From positions 46,024 to 110,023 of the forward strand of contig CAMUHN010000001.1 in NCBI GenBank assembly GCA_947088675.1: a stretch of 64,000 nt of DNA. Reading direction: 5' to 3'. Of this stretch, positions 1 to 9,305 are shown one piece after another. The position numbers were made by a program, and so were the translations under genes. This DNA is from an uncultured Roseburia sp. GTDB taxonomy: Bacteria > Bacillota > Clostridia > Lachnospirales > Lachnospiraceae. The notes under the pieces were generated by a model. The model made no database searches. It saw only the letters and a list, made by a program, of their open reading frames with translations, and had not been told where the DNA came from. Numbering within the stretch: the first letter of the stretch is position 1; each line of letters begins with the position of its first letter.

Positions 1-231
1 ATTTTATATTTTCCGAATACCACCCCGGATAAGATTTTTCCGCTGATTGAATCGCTGCGCATGCGCATCGAAAATATGGTAATTGAAACCGGCGGTAAAT
101 TAATTCACGTCACAATTACCTCCGGTATCGCCACCGGTATGGCGGACAGCAACTATGAAAAAGTCATTGGAAACGCCGATGAAAAACTTTATCTCGGAAA
201 ACAGCGCGGAAGAAATCGGGTTATCATCTAA
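1..231 (+). CDS. GGDEF-domain protein, C-terminal fragment (probable diguanylate cyclase)
   Basis: The window opens inside this gene; 76 codons remain before TAA at 229-231. The residues VTITSGIA, followed by NADEKLYLGKQRGRNRVII, are the end of a GGDEF domain: the last beta strand after the active site and the terminal D-x-x-LY-x-x-K-x-x-GRN motif. Such domains make the second messenger cyclic di-GMP from two GTP. The GGDEF active-site loop lies upstream of the window, so catalytic competence and any sensory domain cannot be judged. It is separate from rpsT, which has its own promoter. Confidence 0.8.
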   Translation: MLYFPNTTPDKIFPLIESLRMRIENMVIETGGKLIHVTITSGIATGMADSNYEKVIGNADEKLYLGKQRGRNRVII

Positions 232-237
232 AAACAC

Positions 238-266
238 TTGACATATTGCAAATATTATTCTAAAAT
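238..266 (+). promoter_or_regulatory. Sigma-A promoter of rpsT
   Basis: A TTGACA -35 box (238-243) and TAAAAT -10 box (261-266) are separated by exactly 17 bp. It begins 7 bp after the GGDEF stop codon and lies about 65 bp upstream of the rpsT start. Confidence 0.8.
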
Positions 267-332
267 ATACCAGTGTGTTTTTGTAAAACAAAAAAGAAAC
301 AATACCATTTCATAAAATCGGAGGTGTGAAAG

Positions 333-596
333 TTGGCTAATATTAAATCTGCAAAGAAGAGAATCCTTGTTTCCGCAACAAGGGCAGCAAGAAACAAATC
401 TGTCAGGAGCGAAGTAAAGACGGCGATCAAAAGAGTAGAATCCGCTGTTGCCGCAAAGGACAAGACTGCTGCCGAGAGCGCTTTGAGAAATGCCGTTGCT
501 ACCATAGAACGCGCTTCATCCAAAGGCGTATATCACAAGAACAGCTCTTCCAGAAAAGTATCCCGTATTTCCAAACTTGTAAATACATTGGCTTAA
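333..596 (+). CDS. rpsT: 30S ribosomal protein S20
   Basis: An 87-residue basic protein beginning MANIKSAKKRI, the signature start of bacterial S20, with the usual helical Lys/Arg/Ala-rich composition and normal family length. S20 is a primary binder of the 16S rRNA 5' domain in small-subunit assembly. The start is TTG at 333-335, fixed by the conserved N-terminus and by a GGAGGTG ribosome site about 6 nt upstream. A non-AUG start is typical for S20 in several bacteria, where it contributes to autoregulation; that role here is inference. The gene is monocistronic, bracketed by its own promoter and a terminator. Confidence 0.97.
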   Translation: MANIKSAKKRILVSATRAARNKSVRSEVKTAIKRVESAVAAKDKTAAESALRNAVATIERASSKGVYHKNSSSRKVSRISKLVNTLA

Positions 597-640
597 GAAT
601 GAGCAAAAGAACATTCAGACATTCAAAAACAAAACAGAGA

Positions 641-679
641 AAAGACCATGGATGCCATAACAATCTGTGGTCTTTTTTT
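641..679 (+). terminator. Rho-independent terminator of rpsT
   Basis: AAAGACCA (641-648) pairs with TGGTCTTT (668-675), followed by a run of T. It begins 44 bp after the rpsT stop and overlaps the first in-frame ATG of the next reading frame, which argues against that ATG as a start. Confidence 0.8.
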
Positions 680-698
680 GAAAAGAAAGGCGGTATCA

Positions 699-1196
699 TT
701 GAACGCGCTACCAATAGAAGATATGAGCAATACTTTCATAGAGCATTCCTTTATCATCAATAACTTTGTCATAATGATCGGGAAACAAATGAAAGACTCT
801 CTGTGCCGCGTGTTAGGCGACGGCATTCAATATCAATGGCACGAAAATGACGATAAAATTATCCTGCCGGATGCATCTATTATATGTAATACAAGAGACA
901 GGAAAAATGTCTCCTTAACGGGAATCCCGCGCATGATTCTGGAAGTATTGTCTCACGCAACAGAAGAATACGATCGCGGTGAAAAAATGGAAATCTACCG
1001 AAAAGCAGGCGTTTCTGAATATTGGATCGCAGACTGGAGGAAAAAGAAAGTTGAAATTTACCTGAATGACGGCAAAGAAGACGGAACTACCGATTTCTAT
1101 TTATATAAGACCGTTACGCAGGAAAACAAAGAGGAACTGCAGCTTGTTATGTTTCCCGACTTAAAAACTGATTTTGACGAATTATTTCTTATCTAA
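699..1196 (+). CDS. Uma2 family protein (PD-(D/E)XK endonuclease-like, DUF820)
   Basis: The protein carries the Uma2 core: ILPDASIICN (the conserved P-D strand), MILEVLSHAT (the E-x-x-S strand), then YRKAGVSEYWIADWRKKKVEIY, the diagnostic block of this nuclease-like family. Cellular role of Uma2 proteins is poorly known. I place the start at TTG 699, behind an AAAGGCGG ribosome site, giving 165 residues; the in-frame ATG at 648 falls in the rpsT terminator stem and has no ribosome site, and an ATG at 723 is an alternative. The N-terminal part of the usual domain is short. It resembles, but is not identical to, a second Uma2 gene at 39.6 kb. Confidence 0.8.
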   Translation: MNALPIEDMSNTFIEHSFIINNFVIMIGKQMKDSLCRVLGDGIQYQWHENDDKIILPDASIICNTRDRKNVSLTGIPRMILEVLSHATEEYDRGEKMEIYRKAGVSEYWIADWRKKKVEIYLNDGKEDGTTDFYLYKTVTQENKEELQLVMFPDLKTDFDELFLI

Positions 1197-1198
1197 AA

Positions 1199-1221
1199 CC
1201 GGCAGCCATGTAAGCTGCCGG
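1199..1221. terminator. Bidirectional hairpin between Uma2 gene and fucU
   Basis: CCGGCAGC (1199-1206) pairs perfectly with GCTGCCGG (1214-1221) around a 7-nt loop. It lies just after the Uma2 stop on the plus strand and, read on the minus strand, follows fucU and runs into TTTTAG. It probably ends transcription from both converging units. Confidence 0.65.
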
Positions 1222-1284
1222 TAATTTAAAATTTATCAAATTAATACGCTTCTCCTTTAGCTGCATGAAACAGCAAAAATTAAT

Positions 1285-1725
1285 TTACTCCGTGACTACG
1301 CCTTTTTGCAGCATAATATTCGCATACAGCGCAGATTCGCCTGTTGCAATAATCGCATATGCTTTTTTCGCTTCTTCATAAAACGCGAAGCGTTCCAGCG
1401 TTCCGATTGCATCGGCCCCACGCTCATCATGTGCGCCGACAATTTCTTTATACCTGTCCCAGATCGGCGTCTCCACCGGATCATTCGGCATCACTTCCAT
1501 TAAACTTACCGGCTTCTCCACGTATGTATCTAATGGAAATAGTTTAAGGATGGCATCCAGAATCTCGGGTACTCCGTGCCCGTCGCATCGAATCACAACT
1601 GCATTTTTTCCCATGGACTCTGCCGGAAAATTCCCGTCTGAAATAACCAGCCTGTCGCTGTGCCCCATCTCACACAAGACTTTCAACAATTCCGGCGATA
1701 ATATTTGCGGTATCCCTTTTAACAT
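1285..1725 (-). CDS. fucU: L-fucose mutarotase
   Basis: FucU interconverts the alpha and beta anomers of L-fucose so that the isomerase receives its preferred form. The 146-residue product starts MLKGIPQILSPELLKVLCEMGH and has the family's MGHSDRLVISDGNFPAES motif with the active-site His, plus the C-terminal ERFAFYEEAKKAYAIIATGE block. The start at 1725 is chosen over longer in-frame options because AGGAG lies just upstream and the family begins with this sequence. It is the last gene of the fucose operon, 10 bp after fucI. The family also includes ribose pyranase RbsD, but the match and context favour fucose. Confidence 0.93.
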   Translation of the reverse strand: MLKGIPQILSPELLKVLCEMGHSDRLVISDGNFPAESMGKNAVVIRCDGHGVPEILDAILKLFPLDTYVEKPVSLMEVMPNDPVETPIWDRYKEIVGAHDERGADAIGTLERFAFYEEAKKAYAIIATGESALYANIMLQKGVVTE

Positions 1726-1735
1726 ATACGCTCTC

Positions 1736-3529
1736 CTATTTATACATCGGACCATATGCGGCGCATGCCCTGTAGTCCTGTCCTTCTTTATCCGCTCCAA
1801 ATGCATTCCATGCCGCCGGCCTGAAGATATCCTCTTCCGGCACATTATGCATGCACACCGGAATCCTTAAGATAGAAGCCATTGTGATTAAATCTGCGCC
1901 TATATGGCCGTAAGAAATTGCGCCATGGTTCGCTCCCCAGTTATTCATTACATCATACGCTGTCTTAAACGCGCCTTTTCCGGTACATCTCGGTGCAAAC
2001 CATGTGCAGGGCCATGTATAATCCGTCCGCTTCCATAACACATCGGATACTTCAGCCGGTAATTTCACAGTCCATCCTTCGGCAATCTGAAGAACCGGTC
2101 CAAGTCCCCTTACCAGATTTAAACGAATCATCGTACACGGCATCTCAGCCTGTGTAAGAAACCGGGAAGAATACCCGCCGCCGCGGAAATATCCGGTATC
2201 TGCAGCATTCCATGTAGTTGCTTTTAAAATAGCCTCCTGATCTTCCGGCGTCACATCGTACCACGCTTTCATCACAGCGTTTCCCTCTGCGTCTTTTGCC
2301 TCGCCGCTTGCATCAAGGCAGGCCGCGCCGGAATTAATCAGATGGATAAAGCCGTCCGCTTCTTTCGCTTTCCCCTCAATCTCATATCCCGTCACACGTT
2401 TCACCGCGTCGGTACTCCAGTAAGTACGTACATCCGCAAAAATCTGAGCCTTATTGGTCAAAAGCTTCATAAATAACATGCCAAGGCCATTTAACACATC
2501 ATTTTCCGTGGCAAGAATATACGGCTCTCTTGCACCGTTCCAATCAAAGGAACTGTTTAAGATTGCTTCTGCAAAGTCTCCGTTCGGATAAAAATCGGTC
2601 CATTGCCTCTGTCCCTGGAACCCCGCTGCAATCGCATTATGTCCGACTTTCTCTTCCTCGCATCCTTCCGGCAGATTTTGATTTCCGCTCATAAGATCTT
2701 TGATGATGACAGCCATTTTAACGACAAATTCAAACTGTTCTTCTTTCTCCTGCTCCGATTTCTGAAGATGCTCTGGATTCTTATCAAATCCGATGGTACA
2801 TTTTTCTTTTGCCCACGCAAGCGCTTTCTGAAACTCTGCTTCGTCGTAAATCCCCTCTGTCATACGACGGATGATTTCCACCTCGTCTACCGACTCCACA
2901 CGCATTCCCAGATAGGATTCTATAAAATCGGAATCAATGATAGAACCGCCAATTCCCATGCAGATCGAACCGATCTGTAAGTAAGACGTCCCTCTCATGG
3001 ATGCAGCCGCGACTGCAGCGCGCGCAAATCTCAATAATTTTGTCTTTACATCCTCCGGTATCCTGGCGTCATCCGCATCCTGAACGTCATGTCCATAAAT
3101 ACCGAATGCAGGCAAACCTTTCTGTGCATGTGTTGCAAGAACGGAAGCAAGATATACGGCACCGGGCCGCTCCGTCGCATTCAGTCCCCAAACGCCTTTG
3201 ATTGTATTTGGATCCATATCCATGGTTTCAGCGCCATAACACCAGCAAGGCGTCACGGTAAGCGTAATATCTACGCCCTCCCGTTTAAATTTTTCCGCAC
3301 AGGCTGCCGTTTCTCCCACGCGCCCAATCGTCGTATCTGCAATCACGACTTTTACAGGCTCTCCGTTTGCATAGCGGATATTTTCCTCAAATAACTTTTT
3401 CGCAGCCTGCGCCATACCCATGGTCTGGTCTTCCAGCGACTCGCGTACCTTTAACGCTCCTCTTCTGCCGTCAATCGTCGGGCGTATTCCAATGACCGGC
3501 GCTCCTCCGATCAGTCTCTTTTCTGCCAT
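1736..3529 (-). CDS. fucI: L-fucose isomerase
   Basis: Converts L-fucose to L-fuculose, the first committed step of fucose breakdown. At 597 residues it has the normal FucI length. The start [33 protein letters not shown] and the central blocks [22 protein letters not shown] and [19 protein letters not shown] carry the metal-binding acidic residues of the family, and the C-terminal [24 protein letters not shown] holds the conserved His region. GGAGG lies 8 nt before the ATG. The neighbours are a sugar kinase (14 bp upstream) and FucU (10 bp downstream), as expected for cotranscription. Cytoplasmic, usually a Mn-dependent hexamer (family knowledge). Confidence 0.97.
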   Translation of the reverse strand: MAEKRLIGGAPVIGIRPTIDGRRGALKVRESLEDQTMGMAQAAKKLFEENIRYANGEPVKVVIADTTIGRVGETAACAEKFKREGVDITLTVTPCWCYGAETMDMDPNTIKGVWGLNATERPGAVYLASVLATHAQKGLPAFGIYGHDVQDADDARIPEDVKTKLLRFARAAVAAASMRGTSYLQIGSICMGIGGSIIDSDFIESYLGMRVESVDEVEIIRRMTEGIYDEAEFQKALAWAKEKCTIGFDKNPEHLQKSEQEKEEQFEFVVKMAVIIKDLMSGNQNLPEGCEEEKVGHNAIAAGFQGQRQWTDFYPNGDFAEAILNSSFDWNGAREPYILATENDVLNGLGMLFMKLLTNKAQIFADVRTYWSTDAVKRVTGYEIEGKAKEADGFIHLINSGAACLDASGEAKDAEGNAVMKAWYDVTPEDQEAILKATTWNAADTGYFRGGGYSSRFLTQAEMPCTMIRLNLVRGLGPVLQIAEGWTVKLPAEVSDVLWKRTDYTWPCTWFAPRCTGKGAFKTAYDVMNNWGANHGAISYGHIGADLITMASILRIPVCMHNVPEEDIFRPAAWNAFGADKEGQDYRACAAYGPMYK

Positions 3530-3543
3530 TTCATATGCCTCCT

Positions 3544-5022
3544 TTATACTTGAATCATTGTTTTAAATTTATCATAAGCCATATCCCATTTTTCCAGATC
3601 CTTTGGCAGATACACATTGGTCTGCTCCGAATTTGCAATCATACGGCGCGCTTCCCCTACATCTTTTATCTCTCCTAATGTCATCAGCTGAACCGCGATA
3701 TTGCCAAGTGCCGTGGCCTCCACCGGACCGGCGATGACTTTCCGCTTATTTGCGCTCGCCGTCATCTGACAAAGGAGCCTGCTCTGAATCCCTCCTCCGA
3801 TCATATGGATGACATTGAAACTTTTCCCGGTACAGGCTTCAATCTGTTCTAATGTAAAGCGATACTTCAATGCAAGACTCTGGTTAATGCAGCGTACGAC
3901 CTCTCCGATCGTTTCCGGTACTCTCTGCCCGGTGCGTCTGCAAAATTCGCGTATTCGCTCCGGGATATCCCCGGCCGTATTAAATTCAGGCGAATCCGGA
4001 TCTATAAAGCTTAAAAACGGCTCCGCCTCTTTTGCCATCTCCTCAAGCTCCCCGAATCCATATTCCATGCCCTCTCGCATCCATTGCCTTCTGCTCTCCT
4101 GCACCAGCCACAACCCAATGATGTTTTTAAGGAATGTAAATGTGTTTCCATATCCGCCTTCGTTGCTGACATTGCAGGAAAAAGATTCCTCTCCGATAAT
4201 CGGCTCTTTCAGTTCTGTCCCGAACAGACTCCATGTTCCACAGCTGATAAAGATAAAATCATCTTCTTTCGCAGGAACCGCCACAACAGCGCTCTGCGTG
4301 TCGTGACTTGCCACCGCAATCACTTTCGCCGGTTTGATACAGAGCTCATCGCAGATTTCCTTTGTTATGTCTCCAACTACTGTGCCGCCCGGTATAATTT
4401 CAGGCAATATTTCTTTTGGAATAGACAACGCCTCCAGGATCCGATCCGACCATATCCGTTTTCTCGCATCCATCAGCTGGGTTGTCGTAGCCATCGTATA
4501 CTCCGCTTTTTTCACGCCGGTCAGAAAATAATGAAACAGATCCGGTGTCAAAAGCAGACTTTTTGCCCGTTCTAACAACCAGGGCCTTTTCTGTACCAGG
4601 GAATAGAGCTGAAAGACAGTGTTAAAATTTTCGAACTGATTTCCCGTCAAATGGTACAATTCTTCTTTGGGAATCGCCGCAAATACCTGTTCCTGCATGC
4701 CAAGCGTCCGATTATCCCTGTAATGCACCGCATTTTCCAATAGTTCTCCGTGTTCATCCAGCAATCCAAAATCAACCCCCCAGGTGTCAATTCCAACGCT
4801 GGCAAATCCACCCCTTTGTTTTGCTTTCAGCATCCCCTGCTTGATTTCATAAAACTGGCGCAGCGTATCCCAATACATTGTATTTCCAACCATAACGGGA
4901 TCATTCGAAAACCGGTGTACCTCCTCCATGACGATTTTATCGCCTTCTATTCCTGCAAGAACAGCCCTTCCGCTCGATGCGCCAAAATCAAATGCCAGAA
5001 CCTGCTTCTTCTCGTGCCTCAC
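3544..5022 (-). CDS. FGGY-family sugar kinase, rhamnulokinase-like; likely L-fuculokinase
   Basis: This 492-residue protein has the N-terminal ATPase-fold motif [15 protein letters not shown], the substrate block [15 protein letters not shown], the [12 protein letters not shown] catalytic Asp motif and the adenosine motif [16 protein letters not shown]. These are features of the RhaB branch rather than of E. coli FucK. Because it sits between the fucose binding-protein gene and fucI, I infer it phosphorylates L-fuculose, although rhamnulose cannot be excluded. Translation starts at GTG 5022; the overlapping ATG three bases upstream runs directly into TGA. GGAGG lies 6-8 nt upstream of the GTG. 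Confidence 0.85.
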   Translation of the reverse strand: MRHEKKQVLAFDFGASSGRAVLAGIEGDKIVMEEVHRFSNDPVMVGNTMYWDTLRQFYEIKQGMLKAKQRGGFASVGIDTWGVDFGLLDEHGELLENAVHYRDNRTLGMQEQVFAAIPKEELYHLTGNQFENFNTVFQLYSLVQKRPWLLERAKSLLLTPDLFHYFLTGVKKAEYTMATTTQLMDARKRIWSDRILEALSIPKEILPEIIPGGTVVGDITKEICDELCIKPAKVIAVASHDTQSAVVAVPAKEDDFIFISCGTWSLFGTELKEPIIGEESFSCNVSNEGGYGNTFTFLKNIIGLWLVQESRRQWMREGMEYGFGELEEMAKEAEPFLSFIDPDSPEFNTAGDIPERIREFCRRTGQRVPETIGEVVRCINQSLALKYRFTLEQIEACTGKSFNVIHMIGGGIQSRLLCQMTASANKRKVIAGPVEATALGNIAVQLMTLGEIKDVGEARRMIANSEQTNVYLPKDLEKWDMAYDKFKTMIQV

Positions 5023-5046
5023 ATGACTCCTCCATTCTCTTTCCCG

Positions 5047-5490
5047 TCAAAAAATTCCGAATATTTTTTCTCTGAATGATTGATACAGGGAATCATAATC
5101 TGTATATCCAATTTTGCTGTTTGCAAACCGCCGATCCCACTCTTTACAGATACTGTCTGCAATCAGCCTGCAATCTTTATGCTCCGTTTTGAGTATGGCC
5201 GGAAACACATAATAAATTAGAAAAAAGTTAATATCTGCCTGTGTGCGGGAGGGGATTTTCTGTTTTGCGCCTCTGCCAAAAGTTGTTTCCACCGTATCTG
5301 CAAACAGTTCTGCAACTTCGCCGGCAGCTTTCTCATGATCATTTGCCTGATCCAGATAATCTGTCATTTCCTGAAAAAAATGCTGATTTTTGTTCAGAAA
5401 CTGCTTCATATTCTCTTCATATGATTTCTTTTTCAGCTTTTTCATCATACCGTTCATATTGTCAAACATTGTTTCCAAATCATTCAGCAT
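5047..5490 (-). CDS. Hypothetical protein in the fucose operon
   Basis: A 147-residue soluble, mostly helical protein starting MLNDLETMFDNMNGMMKKLKKKSYEENM, with no signal peptide or membrane segment. I do not recognise the family. A GGGAGGGG ribosome site precedes the ATG at 5490, and it lies between the binding-protein gene (67 bp away) and the kinase gene (24 bp), codirectional with both, so it is probably a real member of the operon. The C-terminal half has conserved-looking aromatic residues (INFFLIYYVFPAIL, CKEWDRRFANSKIGYTDYDSL). A role in sugar metabolism is only suggested by position. Confidence 0.75.
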   Translation of the reverse strand: MLNDLETMFDNMNGMMKKLKKKSYEENMKQFLNKNQHFFQEMTDYLDQANDHEKAAGEVAELFADTVETTFGRGAKQKIPSRTQADINFFLIYYVFPAILKTEHKDCRLIADSICKEWDRRFANSKIGYTDYDSLYQSFREKIFGIF

Positions 5491-5557
5491 AAGTCCCCTC
5501 CCGCCATTCTTATGTCAGTTGTCTGTCTGTACAATAAATAGGAAGTAATTGGCTGTA

Positions 5558-6715
5558 CTAGTCATAAAGGTTTGGCTTGATATCATCCGCTTCCATATTA
5601 TCTTTGTTATACCAGTAACCGTCCATCGGTGTATCCGATACTGTTTCGCCCTTTGCAATTTTTGTCAGTGTCTGGATCGTTTCATATCCCATCATCAGCG
5701 GAGACTGTGTTACGGAACCGATAAACTGACCGTTGATAATCGCTTCTTTCTGCGGCGTACCAGCATCAAATCCTACGCCGATAATTCCTTTTTCCGGGTC
5801 TGTGGACAGCTTATTTAATGTCTGGTTTGCAGTGATCACGCCTTCTGCAGTTGTCTGATTGGAACCAAAAATTGCGATCGTATCGCTCTTCGACATAATT
5901 TTCTGAGCTTCTGTAGATGCCAGGTCTACCGTTGTCTGTGCAGGCACGCCTACTTCGATGATTACTTCTGCTTCGCCCTCGGCTACCTTATTTTCTGTTG
6001 CATTTACATAAAATTCATTTCCTACAACTGCGACTTTCTTGCCGGCGCCTGTACAAAGCTCGATCATTTTATCGATAAATCCTTTGCCGCGCTGCTGGAT
6101 GTTCAACCCCGTAGCATCCTGATTTACTTCTCCGATTCTGACCGGCGCGTCTGTTGTAGCCGCTTTGATTTTCTCTTCGATGACCGGGAACATATTCTCC
6201 GCCGCTACGGCTCCGGCCGCTGTATTGTCTGTTGCTACCGTTGCATAAACCGCGCCTTCCGGAGCTCCGTCAACACCGGTATCAAAGCATACGACCGGGA
6301 TGCCTGCCTGTGAAGCTTTTGCCAGCGAGTCAATGACAGAGTTTGCATCGCACGCTGCCAGACCGATTCCGTCCGGCTTCTTTTCTATTGCGTCATTAAT
6401 CATCTGAATCTGGTCGGCAATATCCGATTCATTTGCAGGTCCGTTGGAATTTGCTGTCACGCCTAATTCACCGCATGCTTTCTCAATTCCCTGAACGGCT
6501 GCCTGCCAGTAAGTAGACTGGAAGCTTTTCACGAGCACCTCAAACGTATAGCCTCCTTCTGCGTTCGCAGCATCATTGCCTGCATTTTCATTTGCGTCTG
6601 CCGCTGCTCCATTGCCCTGCGCCGAAGAACTGCTTTCCTGACTCCCGTTACCGCATCCCGCCATAGACAGTGCCATCACCGTGCTGAGTAATACCGCTAC
6701 CACTTTTTTCTTCAT
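5558..6715 (-). CDS. Sugar ABC transporter substrate-binding lipoprotein (ribose/galactose-type), probable L-fucose binder
   Basis: The 385-residue precursor begins with a lipoprotein signal peptide MKKKVVAVLLSTVMALSMAGC, in which Cys21 is the lipidation site, followed by a Ser/Asn/Gly-rich linker. The mature part is a Peripla_BP_4 (RbsB-like) domain: FEVLVKSFQSTYWQAAVQGIEKACGELG at its start, then KPDGIGLAACDANSV and the hinge block GVGFDAGTPQKEAIINGQFIGSVTQSPLMMGY. It would bind sugar outside the membrane and deliver it to the two permeases encoded upstream. AGGAGG precedes the ATG. Substrate L-fucose is inferred from the operon. Confidence 0.92.
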   Translation of the reverse strand: MKKKVVAVLLSTVMALSMAGCGNGSQESSSSAQGNGAAADANENAGNDAANAEGGYTFEVLVKSFQSTYWQAAVQGIEKACGELGVTANSNGPANESDIADQIQMINDAIEKKPDGIGLAACDANSVIDSLAKASQAGIPVVCFDTGVDGAPEGAVYATVATDNTAAGAVAAENMFPVIEEKIKAATTDAPVRIGEVNQDATGLNIQQRGKGFIDKMIELCTGAGKKVAVVGNEFYVNATENKVAEGEAEVIIEVGVPAQTTVDLASTEAQKIMSKSDTIAIFGSNQTTAEGVITANQTLNKLSTDPEKGIIGVGFDAGTPQKEAIINGQFIGSVTQSPLMMGYETIQTLTKIAKGETVSDTPMDGYWYNKDNMEADDIKPNLYD

Positions 6716-6793
6716 TTCTTATTCCTCCTTTAATTTTTTTCTATATGAAGTCCTGTCTCGAACCGCATATTCCTGCAAAACCAATAAAAACTT

Positions 6794-7765
6794 TTATTTC
6801 TTCTTTTTTACAACGTCAATCAATACGGCTGCGATCAGCACAATACCCGTAAAGATCTGCTGCCAGTTCGCCTGCAGTCCGATAAACGGCAGACCTACTT
6901 TCATCAGACAGATGACGATTACACCCAGAAAAGCTCCTACTATCGTACCTACGCCGCCGGATGCGGAAACGCCGCCTACGATTGCCCCGCCGATCGCGTC
7001 CAACTCAAACCCTGCTCCGGAACCCGGATAAATAGTGGCATATGTAGCAGCATATGCGACGCCGGCAAGTCCGGCAAACAATCCGGAAATTACATAAGCC
7101 AGAATATGATAGAACTTTACGTTTACACCGGCAAGTTTCGTCGCCTCTTTGTTGCTTCCGATCGCAATGGTATATCGTCCAACCCTTGTATGTTCCAGGA
7201 CAAACGACATGATAAGAACCAGAACCAGCATAAGCACAATGCCAATCGGCACCACAGTGCCGCCTCCCGATATAAATTTAAAAATGTTGCGGAATTTTCC
7301 GGCTTCCGATAACGACGACGGCCAGGATACTCCAAATCCACCGCAGAGCGCCGGTCCCAGACCACGCGTAATCATACAGGTACAAAGCGTTGCCAGAAAC
7401 GGCGGCAAATCCATGACTGCGACCAGAACACCGTTCAGGATACCAATCAATATGCCCATTCCCACACATGCAAGTATACCGACGCCAACCGGCATACCCT
7501 TTTGCACAATCAGATATCCTCCAATGAGCGCATACGAGACAAGCCCGGTACCTATGGACAAATCCACGCCCCCTGTAATCAGCGGAAACGTTACGCCAAG
7601 CACCATAAGCGTAATATAATACGAATTATCCAGCACACTTACCAGCGTCGGATACGTTCGAAACGTAGGACTGAGAATACTGAAAAGGATCACCATTGCA
7701 ACAATGATTCCAAATACCATGGCCTCTCGTCCTTTTAATCTGCCAAAAGCCTTTTTGTTTACCAT
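6794..7765 (-). CDS. Sugar ABC transporter permease (RbsC-like), second of two
   Basis: A 323-residue polytopic protein of the BPD_transp_2 family. It shows the RbsC-type motifs FPLITGGVDLSIG, then IGSNKEATKLAGVNVKFYHILAYVISG (the cytoplasmic loop that contacts the ATPase) and GAIVGGVSASGGVGTIVGAFLGV. GAGGAGG precedes the ATG. It lies 14 bp after the ATPase gene. A second permease (9306-10280) is encoded in the same operon, so the channel is probably a heterodimer, unlike the homodimeric ribose transporter. Confidence 0.93.
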   Translation of the reverse strand: MVNKKAFGRLKGREAMVFGIIVAMVILFSILSPTFRTYPTLVSVLDNSYYITLMVLGVTFPLITGGVDLSIGTGLVSYALIGGYLIVQKGMPVGVGILACVGMGILIGILNGVLVAVMDLPPFLATLCTCMITRGLGPALCGGFGVSWPSSLSEAGKFRNIFKFISGGGTVVPIGIVLMLVLVLIMSFVLEHTRVGRYTIAIGSNKEATKLAGVNVKFYHILAYVISGLFAGLAGVAYAATYATIYPGSGAGFELDAIGGAIVGGVSASGGVGTIVGAFLGVIVICLMKVGLPFIGLQANWQQIFTGIVLIAAVLIDVVKKKK

Positions 7766-7779
7766 CTAAACGTCCTCCT

Positions 7780-9276
7780 CTACTCAATCTCCCTTGTTGC
7801 AAGATTCATAATATTCTCCTGTTTTGCCTCGGAAATATCAAGCTCTCCTGTCTTCTTCCCTTCGCACATTACCACAACCCGATCGCTCATACGCAGAATT
7901 TCCGTCATTTCCGACGAAATCATAATTATGGATTTGCCCTCCGCTACCAGCCTGTTCATCAGTTTATAAATCTCATTCTTTGCGCCTACATCAATTCCTC
8001 TCGTCGGCTCGTCAAAGATCAGAATATCACAGTCTCTTGTCAGCCATTTTGCTATAACAACTTTTTGCTGGTTTCCTCCCGACAAGTTTACAACCAGCTG
8101 ATCTACATCCGGCGTTTTCGTTGCAAGAGCTTTTACGTACTTGTCTGCTACTTCTTTCTCTTTCTTCTTATCAATAAATATCCCTTTCATGAAATCTTTC
8201 AGGGAAGCCATCGTTGTATTTTCCGCTACGGTTTTCTGTACGACGATACCGTATCTCTTCCTGTCTTCCGAAAGATAGCCGATACCGCAGTTTACCGCAT
8301 CCTGCGGACTGTTGATCACTACTTTCTTTCCGTTCACATAAATATCTCCGCTCTCTTTCGGGTCCGCTCCAAACAACGCCCTTGCCGTCTCTGTTCGCCC
8401 GGCTCCCATAAGTCCGGAAAATCCCAGGATTTCACCTTTTCTCAGCTCAAAACTTACATCCTGCACCATCTTGCCGGCTTTTAAATGATCCACTTTCAGA
8501 ACAACCGGCGCGTCTTTCGCAACGGCGCTCTGCGTCTTGGGATCTTCATAAATAACGCGTCCCACCATCATATTGATGATATCCTCTTTTGTACTCTCTT
8601 TTGTAATCAGAGTTCCCACATAAGTGCCATCGCGCATGACTGTCACACGATCTGTTATCACTTTAATCTCATCCATACGGTGTGAGATATATACCATCGC
8701 AATATCTCTCTTTTTCAGATCCCGGATGATCTTAAACATCTCTTCTATTTCTGACTCCGTAAGCGCTGCAGACGGTTCGTCAAAAATAATGACCTTTGCG
8801 TCAAAGGAAACCGCCTTTGCAATTTCGCACATCTGCTGTTTGCCTACGGTCAGATTTGACATTGTCTCCGCAGGGTCGATATCTACATTCAGCCTGTCAA
8901 ACAGCTTTTTGGCCTCTTCGTTCATTTTTTTATCGTCGATTCGGATCCCTTTTTTAAATTCTCTTCCAATAAACAGGTTCTGCGCAACCGAAAGATGCCC
9001 CAGCATATTCAGCTCCTGATGCACGATGATAATGCCCGCATCCTGCGCTTCTCTTGTATTTTTAAATTCGACTTCTTTTCCCTCATAGGTAATCACGCCG
9101 GAATCCTTTTTGTAAATACCTGTCAGCACTTTCATCAGAGTTGATTTGCCCGCTCCGTTCTCGCCCATCAGCGCAAGAACTTCGCCTTTTCTGATTTCCA
9201 GATCCACATGATCCAGAGCATGAACACCCGGGAAAGATTTATCTATATCTTTCATTGTCAGAATAATATCGCCCAT
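7780..9276 (-). CDS. Sugar ABC transporter ATP-binding protein (RbsA/MglA-like)
   Basis: The 498-residue protein contains two fused nucleotide-binding domains. The first has Walker A GENGAGKS near residue 38, the signature NLTVGKQQMCEIAKA and Walker B VIIFDEPSAAL; the second has the degenerate P-loop GLMGAGRTE, the signature NLSGGNQQKVVIAKWL and ILIFDEPTRGIDVG. This is the carbohydrate-uptake-2 type. It powers the two adjacent permeases. Start ATG 9276 has AAGGAGAGG upstream. Substrate inferred from the fucose operon. Confidence 0.95.
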   Translation of the reverse strand: MGDIILTMKDIDKSFPGVHALDHVDLEIRKGEVLALMGENGAGKSTLMKVLTGIYKKDSGVITYEGKEVEFKNTREAQDAGIIIVHQELNMLGHLSVAQNLFIGREFKKGIRIDDKKMNEEAKKLFDRLNVDIDPAETMSNLTVGKQQMCEIAKAVSFDAKVIIFDEPSAALTESEIEEMFKIIRDLKKRDIAMVYISHRMDEIKVITDRVTVMRDGTYVGTLITKESTKEDIINMMVGRVIYEDPKTQSAVAKDAPVVLKVDHLKAGKMVQDVSFELRKGEILGFSGLMGAGRTETARALFGADPKESGDIYVNGKKVVINSPQDAVNCGIGYLSEDRKRYGIVVQKTVAENTTMASLKDFMKGIFIDKKKEKEVADKYVKALATKTPDVDQLVVNLSGGNQQKVVIAKWLTRDCDILIFDEPTRGIDVGAKNEIYKLMNRLVAEGKSIIMISSEMTEILRMSDRVVVMCEGKKTGELDISEAKQENIMNLATREIE

Positions 9277-9305
9277 ATTTTACCTCTCCTTCCTCTGCAA
9301 TCAAG

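Noticed and set aside
648-698. Longer N-terminus of the Uma2 protein from ATG 648
   Set aside because: The ATG lies in the rpsT terminator stem and has no ribosome site; TTG 699 has one.
4084-4575. Plus-strand reading frames opposite the sugar kinase, fucI and parE/parC genes
   Set aside because: They are shadow frames without ribosome sites or recognisable domains, opposite well-supported genes.
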